The notes below the pieces were generated by a model. That model had not been told where the DNA came from. It did not search any database and saw only the letters and a program-made list of their open reading frames with translations. From Brachybacterium vulturis (GTDB taxonomy: Bacteria > Actinomycetota > Actinomycetes > Actinomycetales > Dermabacteraceae), in NCBI RefSeq assembly GCF_002407185.1, contig NZ_CP023563.1:1674001-1738000 (forward strand): a DNA stretch of 64,000 bases, given 5' to 3'. The stretch's first letter is position 1. Every line of letters starts with the position of its first letter. Shown here in pieces: positions 45,122-53,134 of the stretch. Made by a program: the position numbers and the translations under genes.

Positions 45122-45448
45122 TCACCGGTCCTCGACGGCCTCGCGCAGCTCCTCCTTGGTCATCGACGAGCGTCCCTCGACGTCCTGGCGCTTCGCATCC
45201 TCGTAGAGCTGCTCCTTGGTGCGTCCCTCCGCCCCGGAGTGGGAGCGCCGGCCGCCGCGCTGCGCGGGGGACTCGTCCTCGACCGAGGTGCGGCTCGCCT
45301 CCTCCGCCTCGCCCTCCTGCGCGCGGGTCTTGTTCACGGTGCGGGCGGCGATCTCCTCCGCCTCGTCCTGTGAGACGCCCTTGTCCAGCTGGCCGTCCTT
45401 GACGTGCTGGTACTGGCGCTCTCGTTTCCGCTTCCATGCCTCGGGCAT
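45122..45448 (-). CDS. Small soluble protein with Rho-N-like C-terminus (often labelled plasmid stabilization protein)
   Basis: A 108-residue, highly charged protein. Its start MPEAWKRKRERQYQHVKDGQLDKGVSQDEAEEIAARTVNKTRAQEGE (cut here) and end GRTKEQLYEDAKRQDVEGRSSMTKEELREAVEDR (cut) match a family common in actinobacterial chromosomes and wrongly called plasmid stabilization. The C-terminal 35 residues resemble a Rho N-terminal (SAP-like) helical domain. AGGAGG precedes ATG 45448. It is likely a small stress or nucleic-acid-binding protein, which is inference. Confidence 0.87.
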   Translation of the reverse strand: MPEAWKRKRERQYQHVKDGQLDKGVSQDEAEEIAARTVNKTRAQEGEAEEASRTSVEDESPAQRGGRRSHSGAEGRTKEQLYEDAKRQDVEGRSSMTKEELREAVEDR

Positions 45449-45608
45449 GATCCCTCCTGATCTCGTCGGATCCGCGGTGCCGTGGGCCCGCCTCCTCATC
45501 ATCCTGCGCGGCGACGGTGCGGTCGAGAACCCCCACCGAACGGTCGACGGGTCGGCGCCGTCCCCGGCACCGACCCGTCGATGATCCTCGGCGCTGCCCC
45601 GAGGGGCA

Positions 45609-46715
45609 TCACTCGCGGCGCGAGTCCCCGGACATCGAACCGATGCTGTTGGAGGGGGTGGATCCGTCGCGCCAGCGCAACAGCGCCCCGATGCCCTCGG
45701 GGATCCCGAGCGTGTCCTCCTCGAGCGCCGAGATGGACGCATCCGTGGCCAGCGCCGAGCGCAGCAGCTCCTCGATCCCGGCGGGCTCGTGCCCGCTGAC
45801 GAGGACCAGCTCCTCGACCTGCCCGCGGGCGAGGGCCTGGCCGACCTCGGCGGCCCCGCCGACGGAGGCGCCGTCGCGGGCCTGGCTCTCGCGGAACCGC
45901 TCGGCGAGCTCCTGCTGGCGGGCCGCGATGAAGGCGTCGGTGGCGGCGTTCAGCTCCTCCCGGAACGGGCCCCGATCCAGCGCGACGCCGCGACTGCCGC
46001 CCTGGACCTCGATCAGACGGTCCCTGGTCTCCCGACCCAGGGCCTCGCGCAGCAGACCGATCGCTCGCACATCGCCGCTGAGCATCACCATGTCCACCTG
46101 GCGCTCGCGCAGGATCTTCTCGACGGAGCCGGCGACGGCGTCGGCGTTGCGCTCCCAGGAATCCTCGACCCGGGCCTCGAAGTTGTCCGCGCGCCACCCG
46201 TGCTGAGGACCACCGCCGACGCTCGCCTTGTGCAGGACGTCGTGCCCGCCCTCGACCGTCGAGTCCTCTCCCAGACCGTTCGGGCCATGGCTGATCGAGG
46301 GATTCTCCGCGGAGCGCAGGTGCAGGTCCGCGCCCGCCCGATCGACCACGATCAGCAGCTGGCTGACGGCGAAGGGGATCAGTCGCAGGAGCGGCAGCAG
46401 CTGCGGGAACTCCCCGCGGTGTGCGGACTCCTGCAGCGGCGGGGCCGGCAGCACCCGGTCCACGAGGATCTCCGTGTCCGTGGCGAAGATCGACCGTCCC
46501 TGCCGGCCACCGAGGGAGGACGGGGTCAGCACGGACTCCTCGATCTGCGCGAGCAGCTCCTGCGGGGCGCCGTCGGCTGCGAGTCGGGAGCGCATCTGCG
46601 CCCACCTCGCCTCGAGCTGGGTGGCGGCGGAGGGATCGGTCCGGGTGGTGTCGAGATGGACCGAGAGGAAGGGGCCGGCCTGGTCGAGGAGGGGGGTGAG
46701 CCAGGGCAGTTTCAC
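45609..46715 (-). CDS. Bacterial archaeo-eukaryotic release factor-like protein (baeRF2, Rv2629-like)
   Basis: A 368-residue protein beginning at GTG 46715 after GGAGG. It follows the eRF1-like order: an N-terminal domain FLSVHLDTTRTDP, then a central region AVSQLLIVVDRAGADLHL, GWRADNFEARVEDSWERNADAVAGSV, and VDMVMLSGDVRAIGLLREAL, ending with VGQALARGQVEELVLVSG and a C-terminal GIGALLRW. This matches baeRF family 2, with Rv2629 of Mycobacterium as the known member. Ribosome or hibernation-related roles are proposed for these proteins but not settled. The GGQ-type loop of true release factors is not visible. Confidence 0.85.
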   Translation of the reverse strand: MKLPWLTPLLDQAGPFLSVHLDTTRTDPSAATQLEARWAQMRSRLAADGAPQELLAQIEESVLTPSSLGGRQGRSIFATDTEILVDRVLPAPPLQESAHRGEFPQLLPLLRLIPFAVSQLLIVVDRAGADLHLRSAENPSISHGPNGLGEDSTVEGGHDVLHKASVGGGPQHGWRADNFEARVEDSWERNADAVAGSVEKILRERQVDMVMLSGDVRAIGLLREALGRETRDRLIEVQGGSRGVALDRGPFREELNAATDAFIAARQQELAERFRESQARDGASVGGAAEVGQALARGQVEELVLVSGHEPAGIEELLRSALATDASISALEEDTLGIPEGIGALLRWRDGSTPSNSIGSMSGDSRRE

Positions 46716-46848
46716 AGGGGGACCTCCAGCATGTTCGTCGCGCGGGGATCGACGCCCAGTTCAGCGTCGTCGCCCCGCCTGGGTCCGCTCAACCTTTCCA
46801 CGCGGGGTCGGTCGCCGCAAGCGCCGGGCGTTCTTCGGCCCCGCCGCC

Positions 46849-46896
46849 GGGCCGGTCGCCGGGTCCGCCATCGGGCCGGCGGCCGGGTCCGCAGCG
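46849..46896. repeat. Imperfect 24-base tandem repeat
   Basis: Two copies of a GC-rich unit (GGGCCGG-GCCGGGTCCGC pattern) differ at about six positions, in the gap between the baeRF and mug genes. The region 46716-46921 holds nothing else. Confidence 0.6.
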
Positions 46897-46921
46897 GTGC
46901 CCGCGACCGCCCCGTCGGCCG

Positions 46922-47581
46922 TCAGTCCTCGTCCCGGTGCGCTACTCCTGCCGTGCGGGCCACGTCTCGCCAGGTGGCGGCGAGGGACGCGATGTTGGCG
47001 TGCGCGTTCAGCCCGCTCGGCTGCGGCACCACCCACAGGGGGACGTCCACCGGCCATCCCGTCACCTCTGCCGGATCCTGCAGGCCCAGGTGGGCCTTCG
47101 GCAGCGCATAGGCGGTGCGGAAGGCCGTGATCCCGGCGATCGCGACCGTCCCCGGCCGCAGCGCGGACACCCGCGCCACCAGGTCTTCACCCGCGCGGCG
47201 CAGCTCCTCGCGGCTCAGCTCGTCGGCGCGCACGGTGGCGCGGCCGATCATGTTCGTGATCCCGATGCCGCGGGCATGGAGGTCCTGCTCGTCCTCGGGG
47301 TCCAGGCCGCGGGATGCATCGACCGGTCGGGAGGTGAGCCCGGCGCGGTGCAGCGAGGGCCAGAAGCGGTTGCCCGGCCGGGCGAACGGGGCATTGACCG
47401 CCGCGGTCCAGAGCCCCGGATTGATGCCGACGATGAGCAGCCGCAGCGGCGCATCGCCGTCGCGGCCGGCGGGATCCGGCAGCACGTCGTCGATCGCGTC
47501 CGGATCGGGGGTCGCGAACGCGGTCAGATCGTTCCTGGTGGGCTTGCGGCCGGCCAGCGGGGAGGGGCGCCGAGTGCTCAT
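46922..47581 (-). CDS. mug: G/U mismatch-specific DNA glycosylase (Mug/TDG family)
   Basis: A 219-residue enzyme. LLIVGINPGLWTAAVNAPFARPGNRFWPSLHRAG, cut here, has the GINPG catalytic loop (residues 52-56) and NRFW (71-74) of Mug. A later PQPSGLNAH segment is the second DNA-contact motif. It removes uracil or thymine from mismatches in the first step of base excision repair. ATG 47581 is chosen because the family N-terminus follows; further upstream the frame is not conserved. It diverges from thymidine kinase. Confidence 0.92.
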   Translation of the reverse strand: MSTRRPSPLAGRKPTRNDLTAFATPDPDAIDDVLPDPAGRDGDAPLRLLIVGINPGLWTAAVNAPFARPGNRFWPSLHRAGLTSRPVDASRGLDPEDEQDLHARGIGITNMIGRATVRADELSREELRRAGEDLVARVSALRPGTVAIAGITAFRTAYALPKAHLGLQDPAEVTGWPVDVPLWVVPQPSGLNAHANIASLAATWRDVARTAGVAHRDED

Positions 47582-47642
47582 CCGTCCACGGTACTCATCA
47601 CGCTTCCCGGCGCGGTGGGCAGGCGGCGAGTAGCCTCGTCCC

Positions 47643-48293
47643 ATGCGCCCCATGGAGGCAGGACGACTGCACGTGATCGCAGGTCCGATGTTCGCCGGCA
47701 AGACCGAGGAGCTGCTGCGCAGGGTCCACCGGGCCCGCCTGGCAGGTCTCGCGGTCGAGGTGATCGGACACCGTCTCGACTCGCGCAGGGGCACGGATCG
47801 CCTGAGCACGCATGCCGGGCGCAGCACACCGGCACGGATGCTCGAGCGCGCCGAGCAGCTGCGGGTCCCGGCCGGGGCGGACCGCGCCGGTGCGCCCGCA
47901 GTTCCCGACATCGTCGCCCTCGACGAGGCGCAGTTCTTCGGCCCGGCCCTGGTCCCCGCGATCGAGGCGCTGCTGGAGGCCGGCATCCAGGTGGAGGCCG
48001 CCGGACTGTGCCTCACCTACGACGGCGGCCCCTTCGAGCCCCTGCCCACCCTGATGGCGATGGCCGAGGAGGTCGTGAAGCTCACCGCGGTCTGCACGGT
48101 CTGCGGGGCCGACGCCGCCTTCCATGTGCGTCTGGTCGCCGATGGCGCCTCGGCGCTGGAGGCGACCGCCGCCCAGGTCGGTGGCGCCGAGTCCTACCAG
48201 GCGCGATGCCGCAGCCATCGGCAGGACGCACCGCCGCGGGACCGCTCCGGGGACAGCAGCCGTCCCGGCGGCGCGGCGGGAGCGCTCAGGTGA
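47643..48293 (+). CDS. tdk: Thymidine kinase
   Basis: A 216-residue type II thymidine kinase. P-loop GPMFAGKT (residues 14-21), DEAQFF (94-99), and the zinc ligands CTVCGADA plus a final CRSH are all present. It phosphorylates thymidine in the salvage pathway. Start is ATG 47643 or ATG 47652, both just after TAGCCT and with no ribosome site, so leaderless translation is likely. Its last 8 bases overlap the convergent gene at 48286. Confidence 0.94.
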   Translation: MRPMEAGRLHVIAGPMFAGKTEELLRRVHRARLAGLAVEVIGHRLDSRRGTDRLSTHAGRSTPARMLERAEQLRVPAGADRAGAPAVPDIVALDEAQFFGPALVPAIEALLEAGIQVEAAGLCLTYDGGPFEPLPTLMAMAEEVVKLTAVCTVCGADAAFHVRLVADGASALEATAAQVGGAESYQARCRSHRQDAPPRDRSGDSSRPGGAAGALR

Positions 48294-48786
48294 TCGGCTC
48301 CGTGCCCTCCTGCACCAGCTCGATGGCGTCGAGATCCCATTGGCCGTCGATGCGGCGCACGTAGTAGCGCAGCTCGACCTCGACCTCCTCGCCGTTGTCG
48401 GTATAGGTCTCGGTGACGGCGAAGATCGCGTAGCCCTGGCGGTTGATCCGGTCGTCGACCTGGTACTCGACGGCGCTGATGTCGCCCAGGTTCTCCTCGA
48501 AGCTCCTGCAGCTGGTCAGCCCGGTCGCTTCGCGGAACGTCTCGGTCGTGGACTCCGTGAACAGCTCGCAGTCGGTGCTCTCGAGCGAGGCGTAGAAGTC
48601 CTCGAGGGTGGTCTGCGGATTGCCGCGGGTCAGCACCTGGAACCCGATGTAGATCGCGAAGGCGGCCACCATCAGCAGTCCGGCGGCGGCCACGCCGCCG
48701 AGCAGCAGCCAGTGCCACAGCGGACGCTTCGGCCGTCCCGACGCGGACGGCATCGGACGCCCCTGCGGCGCCGGTGCGTGAACCAT
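48286..48786 (-). CDS. Membrane-anchored protein of unknown function
   Basis: A 166-residue protein. A Pro/Arg-rich N-terminus, one membrane segment (about residues 23-50: LWHWLLLGGVAAAGLLMVAAFAIYIGF, cut) and an external domain of about 115 residues. The domain begins NPQTTLEDFYASLESTDCELFTESTTETF and ends VRRIDGQWDLDAIEL, a layout like the small NTF2-type fold of DUF4878-like proteins. Two cysteines (DCELF and TSCRSF) may pair. GGGAGAG precedes ATG 48786. Function is unknown. Confidence 0.82.
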   Translation of the reverse strand: MVHAPAPQGRPMPSASGRPKRPLWHWLLLGGVAAAGLLMVAAFAIYIGFQVLTRGNPQTTLEDFYASLESTDCELFTESTTETFREATGLTSCRSFEENLGDISAVEYQVDDRINRQGYAIFAVTETYTDNGEEVEVELRYYVRRIDGQWDLDAIELVQEGTEPIT

Positions 48787-48938
48787 GGAACTCTCCCGAG
48801 GGCGGTGCGCGGCGCACCTGGTGGTGCGAGGTACGGCTGCAGTATTCCCCACCAGATCGCGGGGCGCGATGGGGAGCGGTCCCCCTCATCGGGCCTGTCC
48901 CGCCGCTCGAGGCCCGGGCTGTGGATAGCCTTGTCCCC

Positions 48939-51900
48939 ATGATCGCCACCGCAGACCCGGGCCCCGTCGGCTCACCGACCAGCAAGGACGCAGCGGGTTT
49001 CCTCGCCCCGTCGGCCGTGCGCTTCACCGGCACCGCGGGGGAGCGGTGCGAGATCCGACTGCCGGCCCCTGCCGGCGCCGAGGACCTGCGCGGGCGGAGG
49101 ATCGCCCCCGGTGACATGCTCCGCTGGTTCGTGCACCCGGTGCTGGATGCCGACCAGACCTGGGGCGCGACCTGGGTCGCGGTCGACCTCGTCCTGGACG
49201 ACGGCACCCGGTTGTCCGAGCACGCGCCCCGCGACCAGTACGGGACCCTCGCCACGGCGGAGGGTCTCGGCGAGGGCGCGATCCTCTATCCGGATCAGTG
49301 GAACGACGTGCAGATCGACCTCGCGGCCCTCGCCGGCCGCACCGTCACCGAGGTGCAGCTGGTCCTGGAGGCGCCGGCGGACCCCGAGGGCGATCTGCTC
49401 GAGGAGCTCGAGGAGCCGCACCGGGACGCCCCGGAGCTCACCGGGTGGATCGACGGCCCCTACCTCGCGCCGCGCCCGGCGGACCCGCCGCTGACGGACC
49501 CCGTGGCCTGGGTCGACACCCGTCGCGGGACCCATGCCTCCGGCGACTTCTCCCGCGGGAACACGCTGCCGCTGACGGCGATGCCCAACGGCTTCGCGCT
49601 CTTCACCCCCGCCACCGACGCCCGCACCCGCAACTGGCTGTACGAGTACCACCGCGCGAACGGCGCCGACAATCGACCCCGCCTGCAGGGGATGGCGGTC
49701 TCCCACCAGCCCAGCCCCTGGATGGGGGACCGGAACCAGTTCCTGCTGATGCCGCTGCTGGGCGCCGCCCCGGACACGGCACCGGCGGCCCGGGCACGAG
49801 GCTTCGACCACGACCAGGAGACGGCGCGGCCGGACCTGTACGAGGTCCGGCTCGACGGAGGGACCACGCTGCGGCTGGCACCGACGGACCACGGGGCGAT
49901 CTGCGAGATCGATCTGCCGACCGACGCCGACGCCGGCCACCTGCTGCTCGAAGGGGTCGACGAGCACTCCCGCCTCGACGCCTCCGGAGCGGTGTTCGAC
50001 GGCTGGGTCCATGCCTGGGTGGACTCCTCGACCGCGCAGGGCCAGGCCCGCGCCGACGGGGCCAGGCGCATGTACGTGGTCGCCGAGGTGGAGCCGGCTC
50101 CGGTCTCCGTGGAGCAGGCCCGCAGCGGGAGCACCGGCAGCGTGCTCACCTTCGCTCCGGGCACCGAGCGGGTGACCGTGCGCCTGGCCACCAGCTATCT
50201 CGGGCTCGCCCAGGGCCGCCGCACCCTCGCCCAGGAGCTCGCCGGCCGCTCCTTCGAGGAGATCCGTCTCGCCGCCCACGCCGCCTGGGCCGAGCGCCTG
50301 CAGGTGATCGACGCGCCCGAGGCCACCCCCGCGCAGCGTCGCACCCTGTACGGCAACCTCTACCGGCTGAACCTCTACCCCAGCTCCCACTGGGAGAACG
50401 CCGGCACCCTGGCCCGGCCCGAGCCGGTGCACGCGAGCCCGGTGCTGCCGGTCAAGGGCGAGGCCACCGACAGCCGCAGCGATGCGCAGGTGCTGCCCGG
50501 CACGCTCTTCGTCAACCACGGCTTCTGGGACACCTATCGCACCGCCTGGCCCGCCTATGCACTGCTGTACCCGCAGCTGGCAGCGCAGCTCGCCGACGGC
50601 TTCGTCCAGCAGTACCGCGAGGGCGGCTGGATCGCCCGCTGGTCCTCGCCCGGCTATGCGGACTGCATGACGGGCACCAGCAGCGACATCGCCTTCGCCG
50701 ACCTGCAGGTCAAGGGCGTGCCGCTGCCCGATGCGCGTTCCGCCTACGACGCCGGGCTGCGCAACGCCACCGTCGCCCCGCCCGTCCCGGAGGTGGGGCG
50801 CAGGGGCAACGAGCGGGCGGTGTTCACCGGTTACGTCGACACCGACACCGCGGAGTCCGTCTCCTGGACGCTGGAGGCCCACCTCAACGATGTCGGCCTC
50901 GCGGCCCAGGCCGAGCTGCTCGCCGCGAGCGCTGCCGAGGACGGGCAGGAGCAGGCGGCGGCGCAGCTGCAGGAGGAGGCGAACTACCTGCGCGCCCGCA
51001 GCCTGAACTACCCCCTGCTGTTCGACCCCGCGATCGAGTTCTTCCAGGGGCGCCGACGGGACGGCGGCTTCGCGCAGAGCCCGGCGGAGTACGACCCGCG
51101 GGTGTGGGGCGGGGACTACACCGAGACCGATGGCTGGAACTTCGCCTTCCACGTCCCGCACGACGGGGAGGGGCTGGCGACGCTGTACGGCGGCCGGGAG
51201 ATGCTCCGCGGGCGCCTCGAGCAGTTCTTCGCGACCCCCGAGCGGGCGGACCTCCCGGGCAGCTACGGGGACGTGATCCACGAGATGGTGGAGGCCCGGG
51301 CGGTGCGGATGGGGCAGTTCGGCATGTCCAACCAGCCCTCGCACCACATCCCCTTCCTCTTCCACCACGTGGGCGCCCCCGAGGAGGCCTCCCGGATCGT
51401 GCGCGAGGTGCAGCGGCGGCTGTTCGTCGGCGAGCAGATCGGCCAGGGCTACCCGGGGGATGAGGACAACGGGGAGATGAGCGCCTGGTGGCTGCTCACG
51501 GCGCTGGGCCTGTACCCGCTGCAGCTGGGGACCGGCCGCTACCACCTGGTGGCCCCGCTGTTCCCGCGAGCGACCGTGCGCCCCCTGGGCGGGGCGCCCT
51601 TCTCGGTGACGAGAGAGGCGGAGGATCCCGGCGACACCTGCATCACCGGCATGACCGTCGAGGGCCGCGAGCATCATGACTCCTGGATCGACCACGCCGA
51701 CCTGCAGGGCCGGCTGCACCTGCGGGTGGCGGCGGAGCCCACCGGCTGGGGCGGGATCCCGCCCTCGCCGAGCGCGCCCGGGGAACGACCGCAGCCGCTG
51801 CGGGACCTGTTCGCCACCGATCCCGGTGACCCCCTGCGCGATGACGACTCCCGCACCGAGCAGGAGTTCGACTCCGCCGGCGTCGTGATCGAGCTGCCGG

Positions 51901-52166
51901 TGCTGGGAGAGCCGCAGCAGGCCCGCTTCCTCACCCTCACCTCCTCCGCCCGCGCCGGCGCGGACCCGATCGCCTGGCGGCTCGAGGGCTCCGACGACGG
52001 CCATCGCTGGACGACGCTCGATGCGCGCTCCGCACAGCGATTCCGGTGGCGCCGCCAGACCAGACCCTTCGAGATCTCCGCGCCGCGACCGTGCCTGCAT
52101 CACCGCCTGGTGATCACGACCTCCGAGGGCCCGCTGCGGCTCGCCGAGGTGGAGCTGCTCGCCTGA
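48939..52166 (+). CDS. Glycoside hydrolase family 92 (alpha-mannosidase-type), with C-terminal F5/8-like domain
   Basis: A 1075-residue protein. The GH92 core is shown by DTRRGTHASGDFSRGNTLPLTAMPNGF, TLFVNHGFWDTYRTAWPAYALLYPQ, GYVDTDTAESVSWTLEAHLND and the catalytic PGDEDNGEMSAWWLLTALGLYPL (cut here). The N-terminal 160 residues are a carbohydrate-binding-like beta domain. The last 80 (FLTLTSSARAG, WRLEGSDDGHRWTTLDAR) resemble a discoidin/F5-8 type C domain. No signal peptide is seen from ATG 48939, unlike most GH92 enzymes, so it may act on imported glycans or the start may lie elsewhere. TAGCCT 8 bases before ATG fits leaderless translation. Confidence 0.92.
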   Translation: MIATADPGPVGSPTSKDAAGFLAPSAVRFTGTAGERCEIRLPAPAGAEDLRGRRIAPGDMLRWFVHPVLDADQTWGATWVAVDLVLDDGTRLSEHAPRDQYGTLATAEGLGEGAILYPDQWNDVQIDLAALAGRTVTEVQLVLEAPADPEGDLLEELEEPHRDAPELTGWIDGPYLAPRPADPPLTDPVAWVDTRRGTHASGDFSRGNTLPLTAMPNGFALFTPATDARTRNWLYEYHRANGADNRPRLQGMAVSHQPSPWMGDRNQFLLMPLLGAAPDTAPAARARGFDHDQETARPDLYEVRLDGGTTLRLAPTDHGAICEIDLPTDADAGHLLLEGVDEHSRLDASGAVFDGWVHAWVDSSTAQGQARADGARRMYVVAEVEPAPVSVEQARSGSTGSVLTFAPGTERVTVRLATSYLGLAQGRRTLAQELAGRSFEEIRLAAHAAWAERLQVIDAPEATPAQRRTLYGNLYRLNLYPSSHWENAGTLARPEPVHASPVLPVKGEATDSRSDAQVLPGTLFVNHGFWDTYRTAWPAYALLYPQLAAQLADGFVQQYREGGWIARWSSPGYADCMTGTSSDIAFADLQVKGVPLPDARSAYDAGLRNATVAPPVPEVGRRGNERAVFTGYVDTDTAESVSWTLEAHLNDVGLAAQAELLAASAAEDGQEQAAAQLQEEANYLRARSLNYPLLFDPAIEFFQGRRRDGGFAQSPAEYDPRVWGGDYTETDGWNFAFHVPHDGEGLATLYGGREMLRGRLEQFFATPERADLPGSYGDVIHEMVEARAVRMGQFGMSNQPSHHIPFLFHHVGAPEEASRIVREVQRRLFVGEQIGQGYPGDEDNGEMSAWWLLTALGLYPLQLGTGRYHLVAPLFPRATVRPLGGAPFSVTREAEDPGDTCITGMTVEGREHHDSWIDHADLQGRLHLRVAAEPTGWGGIPPSPSAPGERPQPLRDLFATDPGDPLRDDDSRTEQEFDSAGVVIELPVLGEPQQARFLTLTSSARAGADPIAWRLEGSDDGHRWTTLDARSAQRFRWRRQTRPFEISAPRPCLHHRLVITTSEGPLRLAEVELLA

Positions 52167-52966
52167 GCGGCGCCGGGCCGGCGCATCAGGGAGGCCCGGC
52201 CGAGGGCCGGGGTCCCGGCGCGCCGGTCCAGCAGCACCCACGGCAGCGTCATCAGCGCCCACACCGCCGCGATCAGCAGCGCTTCGAGAAGCAGGTACTG
52301 CGGCCACGGGCCGAGCAGGTCGAGGATCGAGGCGCCCTCGGGAGCGCGGTTGAGGTAGCCGTAGTTCGCACCGGTCAGGGCGTTCGCGGTGACGGCGATC
52401 GCCGCCCAGCCCGCCGTGACCGCGAAGGCGAGGCCGAAGCCGCGCCAGGTGGGATGGAAGCGCAGCCCCCACACCAGCACGACGGGACCGAGCACCCCGC
52501 TGAGATGCGCGATCCAGTACTCGACGAACTCCAGCGGGATCCAGACGAAGTAGTTCACGTCCGGGGTGAGCACCGACTGCAGGTTCAGCGTCAGCCCCCA
52601 GAACCAGCTGACCACGATCGCCCAGGGCACCCGGGTGATCAGTGCGATCGGGAGCAGGAAGCGCAGCGCATCGGAGTAGTGCAGCGGGAGTGATTCGTCG
52701 AGGTTCCAGGCCCAGGGCATGAACCCCCAGAGGGTCCAGAGCACGGAGTTGGCCAGCAGCGCCCAGCCCGTGACCCGCAGCCTCCGCTCCACCCGGTCAC
52801 GGTCGCTGTCTCGGGCCCAGCGGACCAGTGCCGCCGCGGCCACCACGAGCAGGACGAGCATGCTCAGGTGCGCGGCACCGTAGGCGGGCATGTGCCCCAG
52901 CGTCCCCTCGGCCAGGACGGGCCCCGGTCCGGCCAGGAGCTGCCTCGAGATCCCGCTGTCCCGCAT
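52100..52966 (-). CDS. TIGR02206 family membrane protein (YwaF-like)
   Basis: A 288-residue membrane protein with seven predicted segments. AYGAAHLSMLVLLVVAAAALVRW, LPLHYSDALRFLLPIALIT (conserved aromatic loop) and VNYFVWIPLEFVEYWIAHL match TIGR02206. GANYGYLNRAPEGASILDLLGPWPQYLL is a second hallmark. Function is unknown. AAGGGGG precedes ATG 52966. The last 67 bases overlap the convergent GH92 gene; the overlapping tail is a Ser/Arg-rich extension. Confidence 0.88.
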   Translation of the reverse strand: MRDSGISRQLLAGPGPVLAEGTLGHMPAYGAAHLSMLVLLVVAAAALVRWARDSDRDRVERRLRVTGWALLANSVLWTLWGFMPWAWNLDESLPLHYSDALRFLLPIALITRVPWAIVVSWFWGLTLNLQSVLTPDVNYFVWIPLEFVEYWIAHLSGVLGPVVLVWGLRFHPTWRGFGLAFAVTAGWAAIAVTANALTGANYGYLNRAPEGASILDLLGPWPQYLLLEALLIAAVWALMTLPWVLLDRRAGTPALGRASLMRRPGAAQASSSTSASRSGPSEVVITRR

Positions 52967-53069
52967 CGACGCCCCCTTGCGCTCCGCTGTGTCCTGGCCC
53001 CGTGGTCCGGGCCCCGTGCCGCTGCACCGCCGCGCTGCGCAGGGCCTTCGGTGCCACGGCCGAGCATAC

Positions 53070-53099
53070 GGAAGCACCCCGCCGCGGCGGGGTGCTTCC
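53070..53099 (-). terminator. Hairpin terminator after the fructose operon
   Basis: GGAAGCACCCCGCC and GGCGGGGTGCTTCC form a perfect 14-base stem with a tiny loop. It lies 36 bases past the end of the PTS gene in its direction of transcription, and about 100 bases upstream of the TIGR02206 start. Confidence 0.8.
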
Positions 53100-53134
53100 C
53101 GGGGATCGCCCGCCGCGCGCGGCGGGAGCGCTGA

